Notes: a model not told the origin generated them from the sequence alone. Positions 26,063-34,793 are shown, numbered from the stretch's first letter. The stretch: DNA of 64,000 nt from Sciscionella marina DSM 45152 (GCF_000379465.1 NZ_KB905414.1:1-64000); one strand, 5' to 3'. Program-made: numbers and translations.

Positions 26063-27364
26063 ATGACCGAGGAGTATCACCGGGTGGTGATCGTAGGCGC
26101 GGGCTTCGCCGGCGTCACGGCCGCGAATGAACTTGCCGCCAAGGGGATCGATGTCCTGTTGATCGACAGGAACAACTACCACCAGTTCCAGCCGTTGATC
26201 TACCAGGTGGCGACGACCCAGATCGCGGTCACGGATGTGGCCCGGCCACTGCGGGCGATGTTCCGCCGCACACCATCGGTATGCGTCAAGACCGCCGAAA
26301 TCACCTCGATCGACCCGGGCGAACGCGCGGTCACCACTGCGGATGGGATCACCTACCGCGGCGGATTCCTGATACTCGCTGCGGGGGCCGAGGCGAACTT
26401 TTTCGGCATTCCCGGAGCCGCCGAACACGCGTTTCCCCTCTATTCGGTCGACGATGCGGCCAAGTTACGTTCGCGTTTCCTCGGTGCCCTCGACGCCGCC
26501 GACCGCGACGAGGCCTATATCGACAAGGGTGCGCTCAACGTGGTCGTCGTCGGTGCGGGCCCGACCGGTGTCGAGACCGCGGGCGCGGTAGCCGAGAGCA
26601 TGCGCAGCGCCGTACCCGCCTACCTGTCCCCGGCGCTGGCCGCTTCGGGGCGGGTCTACCTGGCCGACATGCTGCCCTCGGTCCTGACCCCATTCAGGGA
26701 GCGGTCGCAACGGTATGCGGAGGCGAAGCTGCGCGAAGCCGGTGTCGAACTCCGGCTCGACCTCGGCGTGACCGAGGTCCGCAAGGACGGCGTGACGCTC
26801 TCCGATGGCACCGAGATCCTCTCCCGAACCGTCGTGTGGGCAGGTGGTCTCAAGGCAAGCTCGCTGCTTTCCGATACCGGACTGCCGCTCGGCAAGGGAG
26901 GACGGGTCGAGGTCGCCCCCGACCTGACCGTGCCCGGGTTCGAGGGCGTCTACGCACTCGGCGACTCGGCCAATATTCCGGACTCCGCGGGATCTCCGCT
27001 GCCCCAGCTCGGTTCGGTCGCCCAGCAATCCGGCCAGTGGGCGGGACGCAATATCCTCGCCGAACTCGAAGGTAAGCGGCGCACCTCCTTCACCTACCGC
27101 GACAAGGGAATCATGGCGATGATCGGCCGCGGCGCCGCAGTCGCCGAGTTGGGCCGTGCCCGGTTCCCGCTGCGCGGTCTCCTCGCTTTCTTGGCCTGGC
27201 TCGGCGTCCATGTCGTTCTGCTGTCCGGGATCCGCGAACGGGTCGGCGCGATCATCAGCTGGGTGTGGGACTACTTCACCACGCGCCGCCCCCAGATCGT
27301 GGTCGACCGCCCGGACTACTACCACATCGACTGGGACGATCCGCCGGACCGGACTCGAACTTAG
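26063..27364 (+). CDS. ndh: Type II NADH dehydrogenase
   Basis: A 433-residue single-subunit NADH:quinone oxidoreductase. The FAD-binding motif VVIVGAGFAGVTAANEL is at 8-24 and the NADH-binding motif VVVVGAGPTGVETAGAVAE is near 162. AQQ and quinone-site residues are seen in GSVAQQSGQWAGRN, and GVYALGDSANIP carries the second FAD contact. The C-terminal region with LLAFLAWLGVHVVLLSGIRE should anchor the enzyme to the membrane face. It transfers electrons from NADH to menaquinone without pumping protons. Monocistronic by position, divergent from the SsgA-like gene and convergent with the GlsB-like gene. Confidence 0.93.
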   Translation: MTEEYHRVVIVGAGFAGVTAANELAAKGIDVLLIDRNNYHQFQPLIYQVATTQIAVTDVARPLRAMFRRTPSVCVKTAEITSIDPGERAVTTADGITYRGGFLILAAGAEANFFGIPGAAEHAFPLYSVDDAAKLRSRFLGALDAADRDEAYIDKGALNVVVVGAGPTGVETAGAVAESMRSAVPAYLSPALAASGRVYLADMLPSVLTPFRERSQRYAEAKLREAGVELRLDLGVTEVRKDGVTLSDGTEILSRTVVWAGGLKASSLLSDTGLPLGKGGRVEVAPDLTVPGFEGVYALGDSANIPDSAGSPLPQLGSVAQQSGQWAGRNILAELEGKRRTSFTYRDKGIMAMIGRGAAVAELGRARFPLRGLLAFLAWLGVHVVLLSGIRERVGAIISWVWDYFTTRRPQIVVDRPDYYHIDWDDPPDRTRT

Positions 27365-27367
27365 CGA

Positions 27368-27382
27368 GCCCGTCTACCGGGC
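27368..27382 (+). terminator. Short hairpin after ndh
   Basis: A 5-base-pair stem GCCCG and CGGGC with a TCTAC loop immediately after the ndh stop, in the gap to a convergent gene. The stem is short and lacks a T-run, so termination is only suggested. Confidence 0.25.
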
Positions 27383-27519
27383 GGCGCGGTCGAGCCGGAC
27401 CTGACCGGTGCGGCAGCATCGCATCCGGTGACCGGCGAGATCCCGGCGCGGACCGGTCGCTGACCTGCCGGAATCCGGGCAGTCGGCTGTGCGGGACCTC
27501 TCGGCGAGGGAAACAGGGG

Positions 27520-27813
27520 TCAGCGTGCCGAACGGGATCGGCCGCCGAGCAAGTGTGCGACGAGCCGGTAGATCAGCAGCAGAACCACGGCACCGAGCAA
27601 GCCCAGTCCCCAGGTACGCAGATCGAAGAAACTGCCGAGATCGGTGTGCAAGAAACGACGGCCGAGGAAACCGCCCAGCAGGGCACCGGCCACACCGATC
27701 AGGAGCGTCACGATGACACCACCGGGGTCGCGACCGGGCAATACCAACTTCGCCAACGCGCCGACCACCAGTCCCAGCACGATCCAACCCAGAATGCCCA
27801 ACTCGGTCACCAT
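27520..27813 (-). CDS. GlsB/YeaQ/YmgE family stress-response membrane protein
   Basis: A 97-residue protein with three hydrophobic helices: GWIVLGLVVGALAKLVLPG, VIVTLLIGVAGALLGGFLG and GLLGAVVLLLIYRLVAHLLG. The GDPGG-like loop (PGRDPGGVIVT) and the repeated Gly patterns are typical of the transglycosylase-associated (GlsB) family. ATG 27813 is the homologous start, with GAGAGG directly before it. The family is induced by envelope and general stress but its biochemical role is not settled. The gene lies 123 bases downstream of the YhgE/Pip gene on the same strand. Confidence 0.85.
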   Translation of the reverse strand: MVTELGILGWIVLGLVVGALAKLVLPGRDPGGVIVTLLIGVAGALLGGFLGRRFLHTDLGSFFDLRTWGLGLLGAVVLLLIYRLVAHLLGGRSRSAR

Positions 27814-27935
27814 CCTCTCGTCATTCGACCGATCCTCACGCCATTCCCGCGCCGCGAAGCTGCGAAACCATGTTCGGTGACCGATCCTCGCGCCGGACGA
27901 ACGCTGCATACCGCGAGGAACGGACGCCGGATGCG

Positions 27936-29879
27936 TCAGAGTTCGACATCCGGGTGCAGCCGCGAGACGGTCCAGATACGTTGCCGCCGGATCGCGAGTG
28001 CGGTCAGGGACAAGAACAGTACGCCGAACCCGGCCAGCACGCCGAAATCGCGTATCAGATGCGAGGTGAGGCCGCCGGAGATGGTGATTCGCAGTCCGTC
28101 GATGAGATAGGTCATGGGCAGGACCGGGTTGAGTGCCTGGAAAAACCCGGGTGCGGTGGGCATCGGATACAGTCCGCCGGACGAGGTCAGCTGCAGGATG
28201 AGCAGCACGAGGGAGAGAACATCGCCCGGCACGCCCAGCGCGGTACGCAGAAAGTGGTCGACCGCGACGAAACTCGCCGCGCCGACGGCCAGCAGTAAGA
28301 CGGTCAGCCAGGCGTGTACCGGGTCGAGGCCGAGGCCGAGATCGACCACGGTATAGAGCACCAGCGCACCCGCGATCCCGAGAGCGGCGGCGGGCAGCCA
28401 ACCGGCGAGGGCGAGCGTGGAAGCACGGACTCTGGCGGCAAGGGCACGGAGATTGACCGGACGCAAAAGCAGATACGCGAACAGGCCGAACACCCATAAT
28501 GCGATACCGAAGAAGAACGGCGCGAGACCGCGCCCGTACACGCCGGCGGGATGCAGGTTGCTCCGCTCGATGTGCACCGGTGAGCTGAGGACTTCCGCCG
28601 AGCGGGCGACCTGGTCGGGATCGGTCGGCGGGATTCGCTTCCGGCTGTCGTCGACCGTGCCCGCCAGATCAGTGGCGGCATCGCGAGCCTGATCGGCGGC
28701 TGTGTGCAAGGTACCCGAGCCCTGGTGCAGGACGTCGAGCCCGCGAGTCAACGTGCCCGCACCGGCGGTCACCGTATGCGAGCCGGTGTCGACCAGGTGC
28801 ACGGGTGTCTGCAGGTCGAGCACCTGTCGCTGCAGGGAGCCGGTTCGCGACTGGATATCCCTCGCCTGCTGCAGTGCCTCGTGCGCTTGCCCGGCCGCGC
28901 TGCCGGATTGCGCGTCCACGCGGCCGGCTCCGGCATCGAGCTGCTTCGCGTGCTCGATGGTTCTCGCGTACAGCGGGTCACCGCGCAGCTCGGGGTGCGC
29001 GTTCGCGAGCCCGTTCAGGTCCGCGACACCGCGTCCGGTCTGCTGCTTGACCCCGGCGGTTCCCGCGTGCACGGTATCGAGCCCTTGGCTGGCGAGTCGT
29101 GCCGTGTCGACAAGGCCACCGGTCACCGCGGGCAGGGCCTTGGCCGCCGTGCCGGTCAGCTTGCCTGCCATGGTGTCGAGCCGACCCGCGGCTTCGGCGA
29201 TCTGGCCGGTACCCTCGGTGATCTGACCGGCGCCGGTGTGCAGCGCGGCGGTCCCCGAGGTCAGGCTCGCACTGCCCTCTTCGGCGACCTGAGTGGCTCC
29301 CACCAGCCGGTGAGCACCGTCAGAGGCGGTCGTGAGTTTATCGCGTATCCCGGACAGCTCACCGTAGATACTGCGCACGTACGCGGCGTGCGCGGCCGCA
29401 TTGACCTGGTCCTGGAGTTTGGTCTGCACGACTTCCGTCATGATCCCGGCCAGATAGTTGTTCGCATCGTTGAGCCCGATCATGATCCCGGCGTGCTGCG
29501 GGTCCGGATTCGCGGCGGTGGCCAGCTTGGCGCTGAACTCCGGCGGAATGGTCACCGTGAAGAAATACCGGCCGTGCGCCAGCCCGTCCCGGGCATCGGC
29601 AGCGTCGGTGACGTTCCAGTCGAACGTTTTCGATGCTTTGAGCTGCTGGACGATCTGACCGCCCGCGTCGACTCGCTGGCCCTGGCTGGTGTGCGCCAGC
29701 TGGTCCTGGTCGACCACCGCGACCGGTACCCGGTCGATCTTGCCGTACGGGTCCCAGTTGGCCCAGAGGTACGTGGCTCCATACAGCAACGGCACCAGGA
29801 TCAGCACCACGGGCACCACCTGCCGCAGCGGTCCACGAAAACGGCGGAGCTCCAGCCAGGCCAGCTTGATCGCGGTCAT
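27936..29879 (-). CDS. YhgE/Pip-type membrane permease
   Basis: A 647-residue protein. One N-terminal helix (VVPVVLILVPLLYGATYLWA) is followed by a conserved extracellular region with DRVPVAVVDQDQ, then about 300 residues of coiled-coil-like repeats rich in Gly, Ala and Thr, then five or six C-terminal helices starting near 470 (PFFFGIALWVFGLFAYLLL). This is the YhgE/Pip (phage infection protein) and ABC-2 permease-like architecture. ATG 29879 (MTAIKLAWLELRRF) is the family start. It lies 25 bases after the ABC ATPase gene in the same operon, which supports a shared export function, perhaps for a surface lipid or peptide; the substrate is unknown. Confidence 0.88.
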   Translation of the reverse strand: MTAIKLAWLELRRFRGPLRQVVPVVLILVPLLYGATYLWANWDPYGKIDRVPVAVVDQDQLAHTSQGQRVDAGGQIVQQLKASKTFDWNVTDAADARDGLAHGRYFFTVTIPPEFSAKLATAANPDPQHAGIMIGLNDANNYLAGIMTEVVQTKLQDQVNAAAHAAYVRSIYGELSGIRDKLTTASDGAHRLVGATQVAEEGSASLTSGTAALHTGAGQITEGTGQIAEAAGRLDTMAGKLTGTAAKALPAVTGGLVDTARLASQGLDTVHAGTAGVKQQTGRGVADLNGLANAHPELRGDPLYARTIEHAKQLDAGAGRVDAQSGSAAGQAHEALQQARDIQSRTGSLQRQVLDLQTPVHLVDTGSHTVTAGAGTLTRGLDVLHQGSGTLHTAADQARDAATDLAGTVDDSRKRIPPTDPDQVARSAEVLSSPVHIERSNLHPAGVYGRGLAPFFFGIALWVFGLFAYLLLRPVNLRALAARVRASTLALAGWLPAAALGIAGALVLYTVVDLGLGLDPVHAWLTVLLLAVGAASFVAVDHFLRTALGVPGDVLSLVLLILQLTSSGGLYPMPTAPGFFQALNPVLPMTYLIDGLRITISGGLTSHLIRDFGVLAGFGVLFLSLTALAIRRQRIWTVSRLHPDVEL

Positions 29880-29904
29880 ATCTGCCCATCCCTCGCTCGG
29901 CGAC

Positions 29905-30573
29905 TCACGGATTCGGTGGCAACCGGTCCTCGCTGCGCCGCGGTAACGCAACCAGAACCGGCGGAACAGCCAACCTCGGCGGTGGGGTCACGGTGCTGGC
30001 CAGCACCGTGACCCCCGTGCGGCATACCCGCGCCAGCGCCTGCCACACCGTGTCGCGCTGACCCGCGGTGCAGTCGGCATCGGCGTCGTCGACCAGTACC
30101 GCGGCAGGGCGCTGCGCCAGCGCCAAACCGAGCGCGAACAATATCCGATCGTCCGAGGACAGTTCCCCGACGAGCGCACCGGCCCGAGGGGCGATATCCA
30201 ACATCCCGAACGCCTCCCGCATGCGCTCGTCACTCGCGCCAGGACTGATCCAGCGTCGTTCTGCCATCACCTCGCGCACCCGCAGCCGCGGTTCGAGCAG
30301 CCCGGCGGGTCCGGCCGAGGCCACCGCTACGAGCTCACGTACCCGGCGCTCCTCGCCGGGCAACCGGTGTGCACCGACCCGCGCCGCCCCGGTGGCCGGT
30401 CGCATCCGGCCGGACAGCGTCAGCAACAGCGAGCTGCGCCCCGAACCGCCAGGACCGTGTACCACCAGGAGTCCGGCCGCGGGAACGTCGACATCCACGC
30501 CCTCGAACACCGGCCCGCGCCGCCCCCGCACGCTCAACCCGCGTGCGGTCAACGCGACACTCTCGGCACACAT
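29905..30573 (-). CDS. ABC ATPase-like protein with degenerate motifs, partner of YhgE/Pip
   Basis: A 222-residue ABC nucleotide-binding domain. Walker A reads GPGGSGRSS, with Arg in place of the usual Lys. The signature motif is LSSDD rather than LSGGQ, Walker B is AAVLVDDAD with Asp in the position of the catalytic Glu, the Q-loop region is ASAGPAGLL without the usual Gln, and the switch region ASTVTPPP lacks a clear His. The protein still has the length and order of an ABC ATPase. It immediately precedes the YhgE/Pip permease. It may bind ATP weakly and act as a regulatory subunit, or these changes may be normal in YhgE partners. ATG 30573 chosen; a start at 30591 is possible. Confidence 0.8.
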   Translation of the reverse strand: MCAESVALTARGLSVRGRRGPVFEGVDVDVPAAGLLVVHGPGGSGRSSLLLTLSGRMRPATGAARVGAHRLPGEERRVRELVAVASAGPAGLLEPRLRVREVMAERRWISPGASDERMREAFGMLDIAPRAGALVGELSSDDRILFALGLALAQRPAAVLVDDADADCTAGQRDTVWQALARVCRTGVTVLASTVTPPPRLAVPPVLVALPRRSEDRLPPNP

Positions 30574-30722
30574 CCCAGTCACGATAACCAACGGATCAGG
30601 ATTCGCCTTCCGCTCGGCACGGCGAGTTCATGGATTCCGCACTCCGGGTACCTGGGAAGGAGGGCCGGTCAAGAAGCGACGAGAAACCTGGGCAAAAGCC
30701 GCGCCGCGTGGAGCGGAAATCG

Positions 30723-31127
30723 TCATGATCGCTGCTCGTCGATCGGCGCCGTCGTGAGTAGATCCTGCCGGTAGTCGGCAGGCAGTTGTGCGATGAGGTC
30801 GTCGAATTCTCCTCGGGACACACCGGCCTTGAGAGCGGCGACGACCGCACGAGCGTGCTCGCGGGCGGCGTCTTGCGTACAGCCACGTCCCTCCGCATCG
30901 CCGACCCGGCGGCAGAACTCTTCGAGCCCGAACGTTCCCCGGCCGCCGGATTCCGGAAGCGCCTCGGCGACCGACGGTGGCAGCTGTGCGGCGAGGTCAG
31001 CCGGTTCGTTCCCGGCCAGGCGCTGACCGAGCACTGTCAAGGTGGCTTCGGTGGCGTTCCGCGCGTGCTCGTCATCGCTGAGGCCGACCGTACGCCGGAC
31101 CGCCGCGATGATCTCGTAATCCTTCAT
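30723..31127 (-). CDS. DUF2267 domain protein
   Basis: A 134-residue protein. Two repeats of the DUF2267 pattern are visible: ATEATLTVLGQRLAGNEPADLAAQLPP and ARAVVAALKAGVSRGEFDDL, then IAQLPADYRQDLL. The start ATG 31127 is preceded by GGAGG. Members are small soluble proteins often next to stress genes; no activity is known. It lies upstream of the ABC/YhgE pair on the same strand, with 150 bases between, so it may be a separate unit. Confidence 0.82.
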   Translation of the reverse strand: MKDYEIIAAVRRTVGLSDDEHARNATEATLTVLGQRLAGNEPADLAAQLPPSVAEALPESGGRGTFGLEEFCRRVGDAEGRGCTQDAAREHARAVVAALKAGVSRGEFDDLIAQLPADYRQDLLTTAPIDEQRS

Positions 31128-31235
31128 GACGCCTCCGTCCAATGGAAGACAGGTACCGTCGGCCGGGTACCACCACCGGAGTCCGAATACACCTCCTCGA
31201 GTCCTCTCCGGCGGCTTTCCACTTCCCTGTGCGAG

Positions 31236-31261
31236 GTTTCGCCGGCGCGTTCGGTGGGCAC
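31236..31261 (+). promoter_or_regulatory. Possible sigma-B-type promoter
   Basis: GTTTC at 31236-31240 and GGGCAC at 31256-31261 with a 15-base spacer, about 35 bases upstream of the small gene at 31297. This resembles the GTTT...GGGTA pattern of Streptomyces SigB-group promoters but the -10 is imperfect. Confidence 0.3.
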
Positions 31262-31296
31262 ACCAAATCACCGTAGGACCCAGGTAAGGAGCATCG

Positions 31297-31509
31297 ATGC
31301 GGCGTCTGATCGACATACTCTTGAATCGGCGAGGAACCACGCACCCGGCCGAGGCAGACGTCTCGGGTGATCCTACCGTGCCCTCGAAGCGTTCCTCAGG
31401 GGCAGAAGACCCGACCGGCGACTCCGACCCGGCGGTCGGCAGCGAGGTCGGGGTGGATTCCGGTTATGCCCACGAGACCGGCGCGGAGGCACGCGCCGAA
31501 CAGGAATAG
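31297..31509 (+). CDS. Small acidic hypothetical protein
   Basis: A 70-residue, acidic, low-complexity protein rich in Gly, Asp, Glu and Ser. It starts MRRLIDILLNRRG and has no recognised domain; the composition suggests disorder. A TAAGGAG ribosome site at 31287-31293 precedes ATG 31297 with good spacing, which is the main evidence that it is translated. It is divergent from the DUF2267 gene. Confidence 0.55.
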   Translation: MRRLIDILLNRRGTTHPAEADVSGDPTVPSKRSSGAEDPTGDSDPAVGSEVGVDSGYAHETGAEARAEQE

Positions 31510-31876
31510 CTCGCCGGGAGAAAGGCCGTCGGCGCTGCCGTTCCCGGCCTGCGGTTCCGTTCGATCAGGGTAGCTCGCCCGCCAGCGGATCGGTCTGCCG
31601 TGGGCTCGTGTAGACGGGCTTTGGCGGACATCCGAGGCAGCCCCCGGGTTGTCGTCCACTGTGCTGAGCTGCTGACTCAATTCGGTGAGCCAGGGATGCC
31701 TCAGCCCCAATCGCAGCCTCCTCGGCCCGCTGTGCGCGGTGCAGAACTACACAGCGCCCATTTCTTGGCCTTCTTCCCGCTCGCCATCGCACGCGCCTTT
31801 CATCCCTCGCAGAGAGCCGCTCGGCCCGTCCCGACTCGCCGTATTAACCGGTGAAAGACGCACCGTAAACACGGTG
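31510..31876. other. Gene-free stretch
   Basis: About 370 bases with only shadow frames. I see no recognisable protein relic, RNA or strong terminator. Confidence 0.4.
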
Positions 31877-32806
31877 TCAGGAAGACCCGCGGGACCCTGC
31901 GGTGTTCCCGAGGTCATGACCGGTGTCGTGGCGCGCATCGGGATCGAGCAGCGGCGAACGCGACAACAACACCGTGGCCGCCCCGATCATGACGGCGCCG
32001 CCCACCGAACCGAGCAACCACCATCCGGTACGCCCTTGCTCACCGAATACCGCCAACCCGAACACCACCGAGACCGCGGGATTGGTCAGCGTGAACCCAG
32101 GCTGCGAGGCGACAAGATTGCCCGCCTGCAAAGCGTTCTGCAACAGGAAAAACGAAACCGGTCCGAGAACGATGATGCCATAGGTCTGCCCAGCAGCAAA
32201 CAGGTTCGTTCCCGCGGCCACGGCTGCGCCCACGCCCGCGATGAGCGAGGAATTCAGCCCGAACGCCGCCCCCGTAGCTACTCCGAGCAGCGCCGCTCGG
32301 TGCTCGTGTCTGCCGCGGTAGCCGATCAGCACCAGCAGCGCGATGCCCGCCGCACACCCGCAGGCACCGAGCAGCCACCAGGAGATCGGCGCTGACCTCG
32401 GGTTGCCGCCGTGCGGGCTCAGACACGCCAAGAGTGCGGCCAGACCAATTGAAGCCAGGCCGATCGCCACCCAATCCCGTGCCCGCATCCGCAGCCCGAA
32501 AACCCACGAGGCCAACAGCAGCGTCAAGGGCAATTCCGCCACGAGCAACGGCTGCACGAGCGCGATCTCCGAGACCGAAATGGAGATGGCGTGTGTGATG
32601 AAACCGGCGAGCATCACGCCAATCCCCAGCAGCCACACCGGCCTGCGCAACAGGTCCGAGAACATGGTCAGAGAGAACGCCTTCCGTTCCGGCTCCGCTC
32701 GCGCGGCTTTCCGCTGCAGCACCGAAGCTATCGCGTTGAGCATGGCGGCCAGTACCATCAGTGCGATACCGAGCACAGACTTCGTCTCCTTCTGCTGCCA
32801 GCCCAT
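31877..32806 (-). CDS. DMT-superfamily transporter, NIPA-like (second copy)
   Basis: A 309-residue protein with nine or ten helices. Helix one carries LNAIASVLQRKAARAEPERK, matching FQHHG in the paralogue at 20079-20924, and helix three reads VSEIALVQPLLVAELPLTLL, matching GPVTIVQPILTTELVFALS. Both are the signature of NIPA-like DMT transporters. ATG 32806 (MGWQQKETKS) is chosen over 32878, whose extra residues lack homology. A 26-residue polar tail ends the protein. The substrate is unknown; magnesium is a family-based possibility only. It stands alone on the minus strand. Confidence 0.8.
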   Translation of the reverse strand: MGWQQKETKSVLGIALMVLAAMLNAIASVLQRKAARAEPERKAFSLTMFSDLLRRPVWLLGIGVMLAGFITHAISISVSEIALVQPLLVAELPLTLLLASWVFGLRMRARDWVAIGLASIGLAALLACLSPHGGNPRSAPISWWLLGACGCAAGIALLVLIGYRGRHEHRAALLGVATGAAFGLNSSLIAGVGAAVAAGTNLFAAGQTYGIIVLGPVSFFLLQNALQAGNLVASQPGFTLTNPAVSVVFGLAVFGEQGRTGWWLLGSVGGAVMIGAATVLLSRSPLLDPDARHDTGHDLGNTAGSRGSS

Positions 32807-33016
32807 CAGTGGACGCTTCTCGCCGGTTACCCGCGACACCCCACCGGGAAACTCCGCGCACGGTGTGGTGAATACCATCCCCGCCCCGACACGAAGGCGA
32901 CCGGACTGATGATGCGGGCAGCGGCCGCGACGAGCTCACCACCGAACACGCCCTTGCCATCGATGCCGCCGTGGACCTACCCGACGCGCGAACGGCCATC
33001 CTGCCCGTAACCCCGC

Positions 33017-33355
33017 CTATACCTCCGGAACAAGGATTGGCTGCCCCGGCTCGGTGACATAAGCGACAAGGATCTTGGCACGCTCTGCAGTGTCATTGCC
33101 GGCATCCAGGTGCAGATGCTCACGAGGTTCGAACCAGTGCTGCCCGGCTTCGTACCGCTGCACCGGCTCACCCTCCATCCGAGAAGTGACTCTTCCCTCC
33201 AGCACATAAATCAGCTGCCAACCGGGATGACGGTGCGGCGGCGTATGCACTCCGGCCGGATATTCGACGGTCAGCAACCGGATCTCTTTTCCCGGCAACC
33301 CGTCAAGAGGCCAGCTCCCGATTTCAGTGATGATGCTGCCTTGCCGCTCAGCCAT
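33017..33355 (-). CDS. Cupin-domain protein
   Basis: A 112-residue single cupin. The metal-site motif TPPHRHPGWQLIYVLEGRVT near 37-56 has the expected His pair, and the second cupin box is less clear (EAGQHWFEPREHLHLDAGND) with several His. Small cupins of this type act as dioxygenases, isomerases or ligand sensors. ATG 33355 (MAERQGS) follows a TTGGAG. It is divergent from a MarR gene with 66 bases between starts, and each gene has a copy of the same palindrome near its start, so it is very probably under MarR control. Confidence 0.88.
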   Translation of the reverse strand: MAERQGSIITEIGSWPLDGLPGKEIRLLTVEYPAGVHTPPHRHPGWQLIYVLEGRVTSRMEGEPVQRYEAGQHWFEPREHLHLDAGNDTAERAKILVAYVTEPGQPILVPEV

Positions 33356-33368
33356 GACACACTCCAAG

Positions 33369-33385
33369 TATCAGTTCATCTGACA
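33369..33385. promoter_or_regulatory. Candidate MarR operator O1 (cupin side)
   Basis: TATCAG-TTCAT-CTGACA, an inverted repeat with 5 of 6 arm positions matched, 14 bases from the cupin start. It shares both arms with O2, which lies 26 bases further on centre to centre. Confidence 0.65.
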
Positions 33386-33394
33386 CATATTTCT

Positions 33395-33411
33395 TATCAG
33401 GCTAGCTGATA
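33395..33411. promoter_or_regulatory. Candidate MarR operator O2 (regulator side)
   Basis: TATCAG-GCTAG-CTGATA, a perfect 6-base inverted repeat with a 5-base spacer, 11 bases upstream of the marR GTG. The size and symmetry are those of a MarR dimer site. Binding here would block marR initiation and so suggests autoregulation. Confidence 0.7.
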
Positions 33412-33421
33412 CGCTGCAAGA

Positions 33422-33871
33422 GTGAAACAGGACGATGCGAGGCAACGGTCCCGCGGCGAACACGGCAACCTCGGCTATTTGATGCGACTGGCCCAGCAAT
33501 CGCTGCACGGTGCGCTGACCGAGAAACTGGACCCGTTCGGGCTGTCGGTACCGCAATACGGAGCGCTGAGCGTGTTCGACGTGACCCCCGAGCTCTCCTC
33601 GGCCGAGTTGGCGCGATTCGCAGCAGTGAAACCACAGAGCATGAACACGATAGTTCACCAACTACTGGAACGCGATCTCCTCGAGCGCGGCCCGGCCCCC
33701 AACCACGGCAAGATCGTGCTCCTCCGGCTGAGCAAACGTGGCCGCAAACTGCTCGACCGTGCGACCGCGGCCGTGCGTATCGTTGAACAACAAGCCCTGC
33801 AAGGGCTCTCCGAACCGGAAAGACAACTGATCCTCACCTGGCTTGCGCGAACGATCACCGTCCTCGACTAG
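33422..33871 (+). CDS. MarR family transcriptional regulator
   Basis: A 149-residue winged-helix regulator. The DNA-binding part runs LSVPQYGALSVFDVTPELSS, then AELARFAAVKPQSMNTIVHQ (recognition helix), then the wing RGPAPNHGKIVLLRLSKRGR, with dimerisation helices at both ends. GTG 33422 is the start. Divergent from the cupin gene, with two palindromes in between. By family analogy it represses both genes until a small aromatic or oxidant ligand binds. It converges with the sugar kinase gene, 40 bases away. Confidence 0.92.
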   Translation: MKQDDARQRSRGEHGNLGYLMRLAQQSLHGALTEKLDPFGLSVPQYGALSVFDVTPELSSAELARFAAVKPQSMNTIVHQLLERDLLERGPAPNHGKIVLLRLSKRGRKLLDRATAAVRIVEQQALQGLSEPERQLILTWLARTITVLD

Positions 33872-33911
33872 CGGTCGGCCGCTTTCTTGGCTGATTCCCC
33901 GGCGGCCCGGC

Positions 33912-34793
33912 TCAGCCGTCCAGTAACTGTGCGGCCAGCGCGAGGGCACCGGCGACCGGCTCGCCCCGGTACAGGCACAGGGTGAGGTCGAAGCGTTCGC
34001 GAAGCAGATCGCCGATCCGGGCGGCGAGCCTCGGCTGGTTGACCAGCACGCTGCCGCCGCCGATGACCCGGCTGAACCGTCCACCCTGGACGAGAAGGTC
34101 GCCGATGTTGTCCACAAGGGACTGTGCGCCGGATTCGATCGCGGCGAGCGCCGCCGGTGAGCCCTGTCCGGCCACGGCGTGGACCTGGGGTGCCCACTCG
34201 GCCCAGGATCGCGCGGGCCGGCGTTGCATCCGGCGTTTCACCTCGCGCAGCGAATCGGCCCCGGCCAGTCGCAGCAGCACCGGAAGCAGCGGATCCCCGT
34301 CGAGTTCGCCGCGATCCTGGGCGTGGTGCAGCGCCCGCACCGCGTCCCGGACGGTGCCCCAGGCGGATCCGGGGTCACCGAGCAGCCAGCCCCAGCCCCC
34401 GGTGTGCAGTGCCCGCCCTTCGTGGTCCCAGGCGACCGCGACGGAACCGGTGCCCACGACCAGACCCGCGCTCGGCGCCGATTCCGCGGCGATGAGCAGA
34501 AACGCGTCGTTGACCACCCGGACCGGCGCACGCAACCGGGCCTGCACCGCGATGCGCAGCTGCTCGCATTCCGCTTCGGAGTCGCAGCCGTGCGCGCCGA
34601 GTCCCACGGCCGAGGGCGGGGTGCCGGTGAGCTCACCGAGCCAGGATTCCACGGCCCGGGCCTTGTCCTCGACCCCGAGCGCGGGCCAGTCCTCGGCCGA
34701 ATGTTCGGCGCGCGCGAGCACGGTGCCGTCCGGGCGGGCCAGGCGAAGCCGGGTCCGGGTACCGCCCGCGTCGATCCCGAGCAGTACGGTCAC
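33912..34793 (-). CDS. BadF/BadG/BcrA/BcrD-type sugar kinase (N-acetylglucosamine kinase-like)
   Basis: A 293-residue ASKHA-fold kinase. The phosphate-1 loop is GIDAGGTRTRLRLARPDG at the start, the glycine-rich LVVGTGSVAVAWD and GGWGWLLGDPGSAW segments lie near 115-150, and adenosine-binding VIGGGSVLVNQP is near 250. The GDPGSAW segment is typical of N-acetylglucosamine kinases in this family. The GTG 34793 start overlaps the stop of the upstream oxidoreductase by 4 bases; the frame is open further but overlaps that gene. It is the last gene of a three-gene minus-strand operon and should phosphorylate the sugar produced by the pathway. Confidence 0.85.
   Translation of the reverse strand: MTVLLGIDAGGTRTRLRLARPDGTVLARAEHSAEDWPALGVEDKARAVESWLGELTGTPPSAVGLGAHGCDSEAECEQLRIAVQARLRAPVRVVNDAFLLIAAESAPSAGLVVGTGSVAVAWDHEGRALHTGGWGWLLGDPGSAWGTVRDAVRALHHAQDRGELDGDPLLPVLLRLAGADSLREVKRRMQRRPARSWAEWAPQVHAVAGQGSPAALAAIESGAQSLVDNIGDLLVQGGRFSRVIGGGSVLVNQPRLAARIGDLLRERFDLTLCLYRGEPVAGALALAAQLLDG

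Noticed and set aside
32879-33016. Possible remnant of a protein in DELTTEHALAIDAAVDLPDAR
   Set aside because: Too short and with no matching family in memory.
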